Assembly (NCBI RefSeq): GCF_900290235.1 | Contig: NZ_OLMK01000111.1 | Location: 1-48,113, forward strand | Direction: 5' to 3' | Source of the DNA: Streptomyces sp. MA5143a | GTDB taxonomy: Bacteria; Actinomycetota; Actinomycetes; Streptomycetales; Streptomycetaceae | Length of the DNA stretch: 48,113 nucleotides | Shown here: positions 31,222 through 39,549 of the stretch, piece after piece | How the letters are laid out: every line of letters begins with the position of its first letter | Position numbering within the stretch: the stretch's first letter is position 1 | Program-made: the position numbers and the translations under genes | The notes under the pieces: model-generated | What the model was told of the DNA's origin: nothing | The model's input: only the letters and a program-made list of their open reading frames with translations | Databases searched by the model: none

Positions 31222-34062
31222 GTGGGGGAGACAGTGCGTCAGCACAGAGCACGTTCCGGGAGATCAGCAGGCTTATCGAGAGCACGGCGAGGCGGGGTGT
31301 CGGGTGCGGCGGCGCTGTTGGGCGTCGCCGCACTCGTCGTGTCGGCGGTCCCCGCCGGCGCGGCGACCGGGGGCGACGCACCACCGCCGGCCCCCGGCGA
31401 GGTGGTGCCGGGACAGCGGACGGCGACGCCCGCGCTCGTGGACGACATCCGGGAGCGGGCCCCGGCGGCCGGCAGCGCGGCGGACGCGGCGCGCGCGTAC
31501 CTGGCCGCCGAGCGGGACCGCTACCGCATCGCGAACCCGGTGCGGGACCTGGAACCGGCCGGGACGATCAGGGCGGACAGCGGACGGGAGACCGTACGGC
31601 TGCGGCAGGAGCACCGCGGTGTGCCGGTGCTCGGCGGCCAGTACGTCGTGCGCATGGAGAAGGGGGACGACGGCCGGAGGGTCGTCACCGGAACCTCGGG
31701 CAAGTACTTCACGGGGCTGCGGACCGGCACCGCGGCCGAGGTCGACGACGCGCTCGCCGTCGAACGGGCGGTCGACGCCGTACGGGCCGATCTGGACGCC
31801 GAGGACTTCACCGCGTTCGCGAAGACCGACGAGGACGGGGCACCGCTGACGGGCACCTCGCACGGCCTGGTCGTGCTGCCCGCCGGCGCGGGTGTGCTCA
31901 CCCGCCACATCACCGTGCGGGGCACGGGCCCGGCGGGCGGCGAGCCGGTGCTGCGCGAGGTGTACATCGACGCGCACGCCGGATACCCGGTGCTCCAGTA
32001 CAGCGGTATCAAGACGTTCGGCACCCCCCGCACGGCCGGGGCGGGGAAGGCGGCCGGCCGGGCCGCGCGGGCGGCCGATCCGACGGGCTCCGGTGTCAAA
32101 CTGGACGGCGAGTCCGTCGCGTTGCAGGTCAGGCAGGACGAGATCCAGGGCACGTACGCCCTGCGCGACCACTCCCGGATCCAGAACGACTACGGGGACT
32201 TCCTCGGCACCTGGGACGCGAGGGGCCTCGGGGTCACGGACGTGGCCGGTGTGTGGCCGCCGGAACTGCCGCTGTTCACGTCGCCGACCCCGGCCTTCGG
32301 CTCCGAGGCCACCGAGGCGGGCGCGGTCGACGCGCACTGGGCCGCCGGGCAGGTCTACGACTACTTCAGGAACCGGCACGGCCGGGACAGCCTCGACGGG
32401 CGCGGCATGTCCGTCCACTCGCTGGTCGGTGTCTCCGACGGCGGTCAGCCGTATGTGAACGCCTTCTGGGACGGCCAGAAGATGGTGTACGGCAACGGCG
32501 ACGCGGAGTACCTCCCGCTCTCCGCCGGGCTGGACGTCGTCGGCCACGAGATGACCCACGGTGTCATCGACCACTCTGCCGATCTCGTCTACGCGGGCCA
32601 GTCCGGCGCCATGAACGAGGCGATCGCGGACTACTTCGGCAACGCCATCGAGACGGACGTGTACGGCGTCTCCATGGACGACCCCACCGCGAGTCTGCTC
32701 GGTGAGCGGCTGTGCCGCGCCAGACCGGCGGGCGAGTGCGCGTTCCGCGACCTGAACGACGGGCGGACCACGGCCAAGTCGTTCCTCGGCGTCGGCTTCG
32801 GCACCGACAGCGGGGGCGTCCACCTCAACTCGACGATCTTCTCCGGCGCGTTGTGGGACGTGCGTGAGGATCTCGGGGCCCGGCTCGCCGACCGGATCGT
32901 GTACCGGGCGCTCACCGAGTACCTCACCCCGCTCGACGGGTTCACCCAGGGCCGGGACGCGGTGATCGCCGCCGCGAAGGACCTGGGCGTCGCCGGGCAG
33001 GACCTCACGGCCGTGCAGCGGGCCTTCAACGCCCATGGCATCGTTCCCAACTGGGAGCTGGCCCTCGGCGTCGACTCCGACACTCTGCTCGAACGCGTCA
33101 ACACCACCGACACCCGGCTGGGCGCGGGCGGCGACTGGTGGACGGCGTCCTCCTCGAACGAGGACGGCTCGGAGCCGTACTCGGTGTGGGCCGGGCGCAC
33201 GGACGGCACGGGGGGGCTGAAGCTGATGAGCCCCAACGACGGCCGGTATCACGTCAATCCGGCCACCGACGGCAAGACGGTGGTGTGGCAGGCCCACGGG
33301 TCGAACGGCATCGACATCCTCGCGCGGCCCCTCGCGGGCGGGCCGGTGAAGGTCCTCGCCCACCATCGGAGCGTCGGGCGCGCCCTCGACGTCGACGGTG
33401 ACGTGGTCGCGTACGCGTACAACAACCACGGCGGGCGGGCCGCCATCGCCCATGTCAGCCTGAAGGACCCGGTGAACAGGGTCTCGCGCGGCGGGGGCGC
33501 CTACCACCGGGCGACCTGGCCGTCGGTGAGCGACGGCAAGCTGGTCTACCAGTACTGGCGACGCGTGGCCCACCAGTACGAGTCGAGCACCCGGGTCGTC
33601 GACATCGCGACCGGCGAGGAGAGCGTCGTCCAGATCGCCGAGCCCGGCACGAGTCTCGGTCCGACGGCCGTCGCGGGCGGGCGCGCGTACTGGCTGCTCG
33701 ACGAGATCGACGGGAACGGGGTGACGGCGCTGCGCCGCGCCGGACTCGACGGCTCGGACGTCACCGACCTCAGCCCGGAGACGGGTCCGCAGGCGCTCAA
33801 CGTCTCCCAGGTGACGGCCTCCGACGGGGCGGTGACGATGGTCGCCCGGACGCCGGACACGGTGCTGCGCAACGAGTCGCTGTCCAAGCTGTGGCAGTTC
33901 CCGACGGCCGGCGACGGCCTGCGTCGCGGCCGGGTCTCCTGCAACCGGGGCGAGCAGCTCTCCGCCGCGGCGGCGCCGGGCACCCGTGTGGTGTGGCTGG
34001 ACGCGACCACCGGCACCAGCGAGGTGGTGACCCGGGCCAGGCCCAGCGGCCGGTGCGACTGA
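31222..34062 (+). CDS. Secreted M4 (thermolysin-family) zinc metalloprotease with C-terminal propeller-like region
   Basis: 946 residues from GTG at 31222; a second GTG at 31234 with GGGGGAG just before it is an equally likely start. A signal peptide (GAAALLGVAALVVSAVPAGAA) and FTP/PepSY-type propeptide (residues about 60-300) lead into the M4 catalytic domain: VVGHEMTHGVIDHSADLVY with His442, Glu443, His446, and GAMNEAIADYFGNAIE with zinc ligand Glu466, then GGVHLNSTIFSGALWDV. After about residue 620 come some 320 residues of repeated blades (YSVWAGRTDGTGGLKLMS, VVWQAHGSNGIDILARPLAG, KLVYQYWRR...), which suggests a TolB-like beta-propeller. That is unusually long for an M4 enzyme. It probably degrades extracellular protein. 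Confidence 0.9.
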   Translation: MGETVRQHRARSGRSAGLSRARRGGVSGAAALLGVAALVVSAVPAGAATGGDAPPPAPGEVVPGQRTATPALVDDIRERAPAAGSAADAARAYLAAERDRYRIANPVRDLEPAGTIRADSGRETVRLRQEHRGVPVLGGQYVVRMEKGDDGRRVVTGTSGKYFTGLRTGTAAEVDDALAVERAVDAVRADLDAEDFTAFAKTDEDGAPLTGTSHGLVVLPAGAGVLTRHITVRGTGPAGGEPVLREVYIDAHAGYPVLQYSGIKTFGTPRTAGAGKAAGRAARAADPTGSGVKLDGESVALQVRQDEIQGTYALRDHSRIQNDYGDFLGTWDARGLGVTDVAGVWPPELPLFTSPTPAFGSEATEAGAVDAHWAAGQVYDYFRNRHGRDSLDGRGMSVHSLVGVSDGGQPYVNAFWDGQKMVYGNGDAEYLPLSAGLDVVGHEMTHGVIDHSADLVYAGQSGAMNEAIADYFGNAIETDVYGVSMDDPTASLLGERLCRARPAGECAFRDLNDGRTTAKSFLGVGFGTDSGGVHLNSTIFSGALWDVREDLGARLADRIVYRALTEYLTPLDGFTQGRDAVIAAAKDLGVAGQDLTAVQRAFNAHGIVPNWELALGVDSDTLLERVNTTDTRLGAGGDWWTASSSNEDGSEPYSVWAGRTDGTGGLKLMSPNDGRYHVNPATDGKTVVWQAHGSNGIDILARPLAGGPVKVLAHHRSVGRALDVDGDVVAYAYNNHGGRAAIAHVSLKDPVNRVSRGGGAYHRATWPSVSDGKLVYQYWRRVAHQYESSTRVVDIATGEESVVQIAEPGTSLGPTAVAGGRAYWLLDEIDGNGVTALRRAGLDGSDVTDLSPETGPQALNVSQVTASDGAVTMVARTPDTVLRNESLSKLWQFPTAGDGLRRGRVSCNRGEQLSAAAAPGTRVVWLDATTGTSEVVTRARPSGRCD

Positions 34063-34165
34063 CCGGCCCCCGCGTATGGACTCCGCGCGCCCGGGCACTC
34101 GGGGCGCGCGGGGTCCGTACGGACGCCGTTCAACGTACCGACGCGACGACGAAGGGCCTGTGCTC

Positions 34166-35050
34166 ATGAGCGACGACGAGCGGCGGAACCCGGTCGAACG
34201 CCATCCCCGGCCGGAGTTTCCGCAGCAGGACCAGGAACATCCGGGGCGGACCGGCGCGATGGACCCGCCCCCGGACCACGGGGAGGAGTCCTACCGGGGC
34301 AGCGGCCTGCTCACGGACCGCACGGTGGTGCTGACGGGTGGTGACTCCGGGATCGGCAGGGCGGTCGCCCTGGCGTACGCCCGGGAGGGCGCGGACGTGC
34401 TGTTCACACATCTGCCGGAGGAGGCGGACGACGCGCGGGAGACGGCCCGGCTGGTGGAGGACGCCGGACGGAAGGCGATCGCCGTGCCCTGCGACATCCG
34501 GGACGAGGAGCAGTGCCGGGCGCTGGTCGAGCGGGCGGTCGCCGAGTTCGGCCGGATCGACGTGCTGGTGAACAACGCCGCGTACCAGATGGCGCAGTCC
34601 GACGGCATCGAGGGCATCTCGACCGAGCAGTTCGACCGGGTCGTGCGGACCAATCTGTACGGGATGTTCTGGCTGTGCAAGCTGGCGTTGCCGCACATCC
34701 CGGCGGGCGGGTCGATCATCAACAGCACCTCGGTGCAGGCGTACAAGCCGAGTCCGCATCTCCTCGACTACGCGATGACCAAGGGCGCCATCGTGACGTT
34801 CACGCAGGGGCTGGCGCAGATGCTCGCCCCGCGCGGGGTCCGGGTGAACGCGGTGGCGCCGGGCCCGGTGTGGACACCCCTGATTCCGGCGACGCTGCCC
34901 GACACGGAGGAGTTCGGCAAGCAGGCGCCGCTGGGGCGGCCGGCCCAGCCGGCGGAGATGGCACCGGCCTATGTGTTCCTCGCGTCCGACCGGGCGAGCT
35001 ACATCACGGCGGAGATCCTCAACGCCACGGGCGGCACTCCCCTGCCCTGA
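34166..35050 (+). CDS. SDR-family oxidoreductase (general-stress YdaD/YhdF type)
   Basis: 294 residues from the ATG at 34166 (GAAGGG upstream). The N terminus (RHPRPEFPQQDQEHPGRTGA then MDPPPDHGEESYRG) is the proline-rich extension of the general-stress SDR subgroup. Cofactor motif VVLTGGDSGIGRAVALAYAR, VNNAAYQMA, SIINSTSVQAYKPS with catalytic Ser, YAMTKGAI with Tyr and Lys, and VNAVAPGPVWTPLI follow. It is a cytoplasmic NAD(P)-dependent oxidoreductase of unknown physiological substrate. It begins about 100 bases after the protease stop, probably as a separate unit. Confidence 0.92.
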   Translation: MSDDERRNPVERHPRPEFPQQDQEHPGRTGAMDPPPDHGEESYRGSGLLTDRTVVLTGGDSGIGRAVALAYAREGADVLFTHLPEEADDARETARLVEDAGRKAIAVPCDIRDEEQCRALVERAVAEFGRIDVLVNNAAYQMAQSDGIEGISTEQFDRVVRTNLYGMFWLCKLALPHIPAGGSIINSTSVQAYKPSPHLLDYAMTKGAIVTFTQGLAQMLAPRGVRVNAVAPGPVWTPLIPATLPDTEEFGKQAPLGRPAQPAEMAPAYVFLASDRASYITAEILNATGGTPLP

Positions 35051-35172
35051 CGAGCCGTCCCCGACCAGTACGGGAACCTCTGGGCTTCCTCAAAGGACGA
35101 TTGGAGTCAACGGGGCGGTGGGCATGGTCCGGGCAGCCGGTGCGTGGGGCCCGGCGGAGGGGGGACGCGCTC

Positions 35173-35583
35173 GTGACTGCTTGGATCGTGGTGGCGGTTG
35201 CCTTGACGGTGGCGGCGACATCGGTGCTGTTCACGTGGCTCGTGCGCCGGGCCTGGCAGCGCGCCTGGGATGAAATGGCCCGACTGGCGCCCGGGTACGA
35301 CCTCGGCCATGGGCAGAGGAACGGGGCGTGGCAGACGAGCAGCGGTACGGGTGCGGCTTCTGCGACAGGAGGCGTCGGGGCGGCGTCCAGCGGTTCGTCC
35401 TGGTACGCCGCAGGCGACGCCTGTGACGGCTCGCCGTCCGGTTCTTCCTGCGGAGGTTCCTCCTCCTGCTCCGGCAACAGCTCGTCGTCATGCGGCAGTT
35501 CGTCGTCGTGCGGCAGCTCGTCGTCGTGCGGCAGTTCGTCGTCGTGCGGCAGCAGCTCGTCATCCTGCGGGAGTTCCTGTTGA
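35173..35583 (+). CDS. Small membrane-anchored protein with Ser/Cys/Gly-repeat tail
   Basis: 136 residues from GTG at 35173, with GGAGG about 12-16 bases upstream. One N-terminal hydrophobic helix (TAWIVVAVALTVAATSVLFT) is followed by a basic amphipathic stretch (WLVRRAWQRAWDEMARLAPG), a Gly/Ala/Ser linker, and a tail of about 50 residues made of Ser, Gly and Cys, with cysteines spaced six residues apart (unit GSSSSC). Codon phase is conserved across an 18-base DNA repeat at 35479-35550. I do not recognise the family. Cys-periodic low-complexity tails occur in some poorly understood actinobacterial membrane proteins (for example the TIGR04222 group); whether this belongs with them is unclear. 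Confidence 0.68.
   Translation: MTAWIVVAVALTVAATSVLFTWLVRRAWQRAWDEMARLAPGYDLGHGQRNGAWQTSSGTGAASATGGVGAASSGSSWYAAGDACDGSPSGSSCGGSSSCSGNSSSSCGSSSSCGSSSSCGSSSSCGSSSSSCGSSC
35479..35550 (+). repeat. 18-base tandem repeat, four units
   Basis: Four consecutive 18-base units of the form AGYTCGTCGTCRTGCGGC (35479-35496, 35497-35514, 35515-35532, 35533-35550), differing at only two positions. They encode the Ser-Ser-Ser-Ser-Cys-Gly periodicity. Such an array is prone to copy-number change. Confidence 0.9.
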
Positions 35584-35700
35584 CGGCCGGGGTCCGCGGA
35601 CGCTGAGAGCGAACGCGCGCGTGACCTGGGCTTTCCCTCTGTCCGGGAGGGACTGTTCGGGTGATCCGCGGCGTTCGGGATATCGGTTTCGTTCGCCCCA

Positions 35701-35768
35701 TTGACCCTGCCCTTAAACCGCCTTTACGTTTCGTCCGCAGTTCCGCACATTGTTCGCAGTTTCGAACA
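35701..35768 (+). promoter_or_regulatory. Promoter and operator of the first GH43 gene
   Basis: TTGACC (35701-35706), an 18-base spacer, and TACGTT (35725-35730) form a promoter. A perfect inverted repeat, TGTTCG-CAGTTT-CGAACA (35751-35768), begins 26 bases after the first base of the -10 box. The same arrangement precedes the other two GH43 genes. A regulator bound here would block elongation or promoter clearance. The remaining leader to the ATG is about 110 bases. Confidence 0.68.
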
Positions 35769-35878
35769 TATACGGCCAGCGGCGTCGACGTACGCCGGTG
35801 GAGCCGTCTCAGCACCAACTGGCGGCCGTGGCAGCTCGTCCCCACGACCGTCTGATCCCGAAGGGCCGCAACAGAAAC

Positions 35879-37324
35879 ATGAGACATCTCGCCAGACGGG
35901 TTCTGGTGGCCGCGGCGGCCGCACTCGCCGTGCTCACCTCCGTGACCACCCCCGCCCAGGCCGCCGCGCCCGCGTCCCCCGCCGTGACGTTCACCAACCC
36001 GATCGCGCTCCAGCGCGCCGACCCGCACATCTTCAAGCACACGGACGGCTACTACTACTTCACGGCCACCGTCCCCGCCTACGACAAGATCGTCATGCGC
36101 CGGGCCACCACCCTCCAGGGCCTCTCCACGGCCCCGGAGACCACGATCTGGACCAAGCACGCCAGCGGTGAGATGGGCGCCCACATCTGGGCCCCGGAGA
36201 TCCACTTCATCGACGGCAAGTGGTACGTCTACTTCACGGCCGGCTGGTCCAACGACATCTGGCGGATCCGCCCGTACGTCCTGGAGACCGGCGCAGCCAA
36301 TCCGCTCACCGGCACCTGGACCGAGAAGGGCCGGATCAGCCTCCCCATGGACACCTTCTCGCTGGACGCCACGACCTTCACCCACAACGGCACCCGCTAC
36401 CTCAGCTGGGCCCAGGAAGACCCGGCGCTCGGCCGCGGCACCAACCTGTACCTGGCGAAGATGGCCAACCCCTGGACCATCGAGGGCAGCCCGGTGATGA
36501 TCTCCCGGCCCGAGTACGCGTGGGAGAAGGTCAACGCCACTGTCAACGAGGGCCCGGCCGTCCTCCAGAGGAACGGCAAGGTCTTCATGACCTACTCGGC
36601 CAGCGCCACCAACGCCAACTACTGCCTCGGCCTGCTCACCGCCGACGCCACCGCCGACCTCATGAACCCGGCCTCCTGGAGCAAGACCCCCACGCCGGTC
36701 TTCAAGAGCAACGACAGGACCGGCCAGTACGGCCCCGGCCACAACTCCTTCACCGTCTCCGAGGACGGCAAGTCCGACATCCTCGTCTACCACGACCGCA
36801 ACTACAAGGACATCGTCGGCGACGCGCTCAAGGACCCCAACCGCCGCACCCGCTACCAGAAGATCTACTGGAACGCCGACGGCACACCCAACTTCGGCAT
36901 CCCCGTCGCCGACGGCGTCACCCCCGTCCGCTTCTCCTCGTACAACTTCCCGGACAGGTTCATCCGGCACTGGGAGTTCCGGGCCAGGACCGAGGCGAAC
37001 GTCACCGAACTCGCCGACTCGCAGTTCCGCGTCGTCCCCGGCCTGACCGGCAGCGACACCGTCTCCCTCGAATCGGCCAACTTCCCCGGCTACTACCTGC
37101 GTCACAAGAACAACGAGGTGTGGGTGGAGAAGGACGACGGCTCGGCCCTGTTCGACGCCGACGCCTCCTTCCACGAGCGGGCCGGTCTCGCCGACCCCGC
37201 GGCCGTGTCGTACGAGTCGTACAACTTCCCCGGCCGCTACATCCGGCACTACAACCACCTGCTCTACACCCAGCCGGTGACCACCACCCTCGGCCGACAG
37301 GACGCCACCTTCTACAAGGAGTAG
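35879..37324 (+). CDS. Secreted GH43 glycoside hydrolase with C-terminal AbfB (CBM42-like) module
   Basis: 481 residues from the ATG at 35879. Signal peptide (RRVLVAAAAALAVLTSVTTPAQA), then a five-bladed GH43 domain (residues about 35-340): FTNPIALQRADPHIFKHTDG with the catalytic-base Asp, AHIWAPEIHFIDGKWYVYFT, MDTFSLDATTF and VNEGPAVLQRNGKVFMTYS with the probable acid Glu. The C-terminal region (about 345-481) carries repeats of the form SSYNFPDRFIRHWEFRA, ESANFPGYYLRHKNNE and ESYNFPGRYIRHYNH, the beta-trefoil AbfB fold that binds arabinofuranose. Likely an extracellular alpha-L-arabinofuranosidase acting on plant arabinan or arabinoxylan. It is convergent with the next GH43 gene, with a strong terminator between. 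Confidence 0.92.
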   Translation: MRHLARRVLVAAAAALAVLTSVTTPAQAAAPASPAVTFTNPIALQRADPHIFKHTDGYYYFTATVPAYDKIVMRRATTLQGLSTAPETTIWTKHASGEMGAHIWAPEIHFIDGKWYVYFTAGWSNDIWRIRPYVLETGAANPLTGTWTEKGRISLPMDTFSLDATTFTHNGTRYLSWAQEDPALGRGTNLYLAKMANPWTIEGSPVMISRPEYAWEKVNATVNEGPAVLQRNGKVFMTYSASATNANYCLGLLTADATADLMNPASWSKTPTPVFKSNDRTGQYGPGHNSFTVSEDGKSDILVYHDRNYKDIVGDALKDPNRRTRYQKIYWNADGTPNFGIPVADGVTPVRFSSYNFPDRFIRHWEFRARTEANVTELADSQFRVVPGLTGSDTVSLESANFPGYYLRHKNNEVWVEKDDGSALFDADASFHERAGLADPAAVSYESYNFPGRYIRHYNHLLYTQPVTTTLGRQDATFYKE

Positions 37325-37363
37325 GACCAGTAGGACCGGGCGGGAGAGCCATGTGATCGGTGA

Positions 37364-37400
37364 GCCCTCCGCGCGCCGCCTCGGGCGGCGCGCGGAGGGC
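37364..37400. terminator. Bidirectional terminator between convergent GH43 genes
   Basis: The left arm 37364-37380 pairs perfectly with the right arm 37384-37400, 17 base pairs around the 3-base loop TCG. It lies between stops at 37324 (plus) and 37442 (minus) and can serve both. Confidence 0.88.
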
Positions 37401-37441
37401 AACCTGCGGCCAGGGGGCGCGGCTGTGTGCTCGTCCGGGGG

Positions 37442-38836
37442 TCAGTGGACGATGTTGAAGGTGGCGTCGGCGCGGCCCGTCGCGGTCGAGATCTCGTCGA
37501 GCCGCAGGGCGAACGCGTAGTGCCGGAGGTAGCGCGTCGGGAACCGGGCCGAGCGGAACGACGACCAGTTCCCGTCGGCGAGGCCGGCGACGCGGTGGAA
37601 CGTGGCGTCGGTGGCGAAGGCCGCCGTGCCGTCGTTACGGACCAGCCTGATCACGAAGTCTTCCTGCTTCATGTAGTAGCCCGGGAAGTTGACCGACTCG
37701 AACGACACACCGTTGGGGTCGGACAGGCCGGGCCGCAGCCGCCACTGCGCGTCCTGGTAGGGGTCGAAGGGCAGTTCGCTGATACGGCCGGCGTTGTTCT
37801 CGTGGCGGACGTAGTGGCCGGGGAAGTTGTACGACTTCAGAAGGTTCCAGCTGGTGCCGCCGTACCGGGCGAGGAGGCGGTCGCGATCGGCGGCGGTGAT
37901 CGGGTGGACGGTGTTGTGCTTGGCGTTCAGCGGCGCGGTGTACGACTGGCGGCCGACCTTGGTCCACGCCCCCGACACCAGGTCGCCCTGCCACAGGTCG
38001 AACTTCGCGTTGGGGCAGAAGGTGTCACCCCACAGGGACCAGGTGGACGAAGTGAGTGACTTCACCAGTGTGGGGGCCTCGGTGCACCGGTTCTCGGCGA
38101 CGCCGTCGGTGTACTTGGTGAAGCTGCGCGGTTCCACCGACGTCGAGCGGGCGCCGACCAGCCGGCCGGTCGCGTTGCTCTTGTAGTAGAGGTAGTTGGA
38201 TCCGCTGACGTCGGTGACGACGTGGGAGTCGATGATGCCGGAGCCCGCGTCGTGGAACACCACGGGGTCGGTCGCGGTGACGAAGTCCGTCGTGTAGGAG
38301 ACGGCGATCACCGAGTAGGACATGCCCTGTGGGACGGTGGAGAACGTGATGCCGTAGGCGCTACGCACCGGGTCCCAGTGGATGGCCGGGGCCCAGCTGT
38401 AGGAGTTCGGGTTGGTGGCGTTGACCTTCAGCAGCCGGTCCGCCGACCAGTTCACCAGGTCCGGAGAGGTCCAGACGTGGATGTTCGGGTTGGCCTTGGT
38501 GAAGCTGCCGCCCACGGGGATGTCGGTCGCGAGCACGACCCAGCTGCCGTCGCGCAGCCGGTACAGGAACGGGTCACGGATGCCCTTGGTGCCCGCGGTG
38601 GGAGTGAGGACCGGATTGTTGTCGTTGAGCGGCGTCCACTCCCGGCCGTCGTCACTCACCGCGAGGTGCACGGCGTTGACGTTGCCCGCGCCGCTGAGCG
38701 ACTCCTTGAAATAGCCCATCACATAGGCGGCGTCGGCGTCGGCCGCCGCGGCCGTCTGCGCGGGAAAGGCCACTCCCGTGGCCAGCGCCATCAGAGCGAC
38801 GAGGAACGCCGCTCTCCTGATCAGTCCTGCCAGCAA
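37442..38836 (-). CDS. Secreted GH43-like arabinan-degrading enzyme with AbfB module, TTG start
   Basis: 464 residues if translated from TTG at 38836, which has GAGAGGA 7 bases upstream and gives a good signal peptide (LIRRAAFLVALMALATGVAF, then PAQTAAAADA). No ATG or GTG lies suitably near. The catalytic domain (about 35-325) is a five-bladed propeller of the GH43/GH32 superfamily: YVMGYFKESLSGAGNVNAVH, GTKGIRDPFLYRLRDGSWVV, SWAPAIHWDP and ENRCTEAPTLVKS. Residues about 325-464 are an AbfB-type trefoil (KSYNFPGHYVRHENNAG, ESVNFPGYYMKQEDF, RSARFPTRYLRHYAF). It shares the promoter/operator pattern of its two GH43 neighbours. Confidence 0.87.
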   Translation of the reverse strand: MLAGLIRRAAFLVALMALATGVAFPAQTAAAADADAAYVMGYFKESLSGAGNVNAVHLAVSDDGREWTPLNDNNPVLTPTAGTKGIRDPFLYRLRDGSWVVLATDIPVGGSFTKANPNIHVWTSPDLVNWSADRLLKVNATNPNSYSWAPAIHWDPVRSAYGITFSTVPQGMSYSVIAVSYTTDFVTATDPVVFHDAGSGIIDSHVVTDVSGSNYLYYKSNATGRLVGARSTSVEPRSFTKYTDGVAENRCTEAPTLVKSLTSSTWSLWGDTFCPNAKFDLWQGDLVSGAWTKVGRQSYTAPLNAKHNTVHPITAADRDRLLARYGGTSWNLLKSYNFPGHYVRHENNAGRISELPFDPYQDAQWRLRPGLSDPNGVSFESVNFPGYYMKQEDFVIRLVRNDGTAAFATDATFHRVAGLADGNWSSFRSARFPTRYLRHYAFALRLDEISTATGRADATFNIVH

Positions 38837-39159
38837 GGTCTTTCCTCTCGATGCGTGATTCTCAGGTGTGCGGCACCGACGCCTTCCCTCCGAACGCGAA
38901 GGAGCGGGAGGGTGCCGCGGGTCCGTCGGGTCGGTCTTCCAGGCGGAAGAGGGCATTGCCGCACCCGTGACGCCCGGTGGTTGTTGCGAGCTTCCGCCGA
39001 CGGGGGTACTCGTCGGCGTCATCGAAGAGCCCGGCTCGGCTCGCTGCGGTGTGGTCACGGCGTGGGCCGTGAGAGGAGACCGACGGCGGCCAGGTCGCCG
39101 CCAACCGGGAGAGCACTACATGCGGGGCGCACGGCACCGGGCGACTCCCCGAGAACGCC

Positions 39160-39227
39160 CGTTCGCAATTTCGAACGCCGTACGTAACTTCGGCCAGAAG
39201 GTAAACGCCCCGTGAGGACCACGTCAA
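39160..39227 (-). promoter_or_regulatory. Promoter and operator of the second (minus-strand) GH43 gene
   Basis: On the minus strand TTGACG (39222-39227), an 18-base spacer and TACCTT (39198-39203) form a promoter. The inverted repeat CGTTCG-CAATTT-CGAACG (39160-39177) begins 26 bases after the first base of the -10 box, the same distance as at the first GH43 gene. Confidence 0.65.
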
Positions 39228-39359
39228 GAGAACCGGTCAGTCCGGCCCTCCCGCACGACGGACGGGCCGGATCGTTCCCGTTCCGCACTTCCCGTTATGG
39301 GCGGCGCGCCCGTGCGTCTCCTGTACGTACGGCCCCATCACTTGGAGGCGGCAACCCTC

Positions 39360-39426
39360 TTGACACCCCTTCACATCGAACTCTAACTTTGGCCGACTTT
39401 ACGAACACTGTCCCATATTTCGAACG
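39360..39426 (+). promoter_or_regulatory. Promoter and degenerate operator of the third GH43 gene
   Basis: TTGACA (39360-39365), 18-base spacer, TAACTT (39384-39389). At 39409-39426 the sequence TGTCCC-ATATTT-CGAACG keeps the right half and spacing of the operator, with a left half matching four of six bases. Extra CGAAC half-sites occur at 39377 and 39402. Confidence 0.62.
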
Positions 39427-39549
39427 AGTTGGGCATTCACGCCTTTTGCCGAGCACGCCGTCCGGCACGTACGGCCGTCGGATGCATCGCCCTGCCTCCC
39501 TCCCGCTCCCCGACCCCGCTCCCCGACACGAAACAAGGATGTCTCTGTC

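Larger units (their letters stand above)
38837..39549. other. Divergent GH43 regulatory gap
   Basis: No supported gene in these 713 bases; open frames here are short and without family resemblance. The gap holds the two divergent GH43 promoters (described separately) and long leaders: about 355 bases for the minus-strand gene and about 155 for the plus-strand gene. Part of the interval (39360-39430) is noticeably richer in A and T than its surroundings. Confidence 0.6.

Noticed and set aside
31273..34167. Minus-strand open frame of 964 codons opposite the M4 protease
   Set aside because: It has no recognisable domain, while the plus strand has the intact HEMTH zinc site and signal peptide.
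35479..35550. CRISPR-like array
   Set aside because: The 18-base units are contiguous without spacers and keep codon phase within a coding region; it is a coding tandem repeat.
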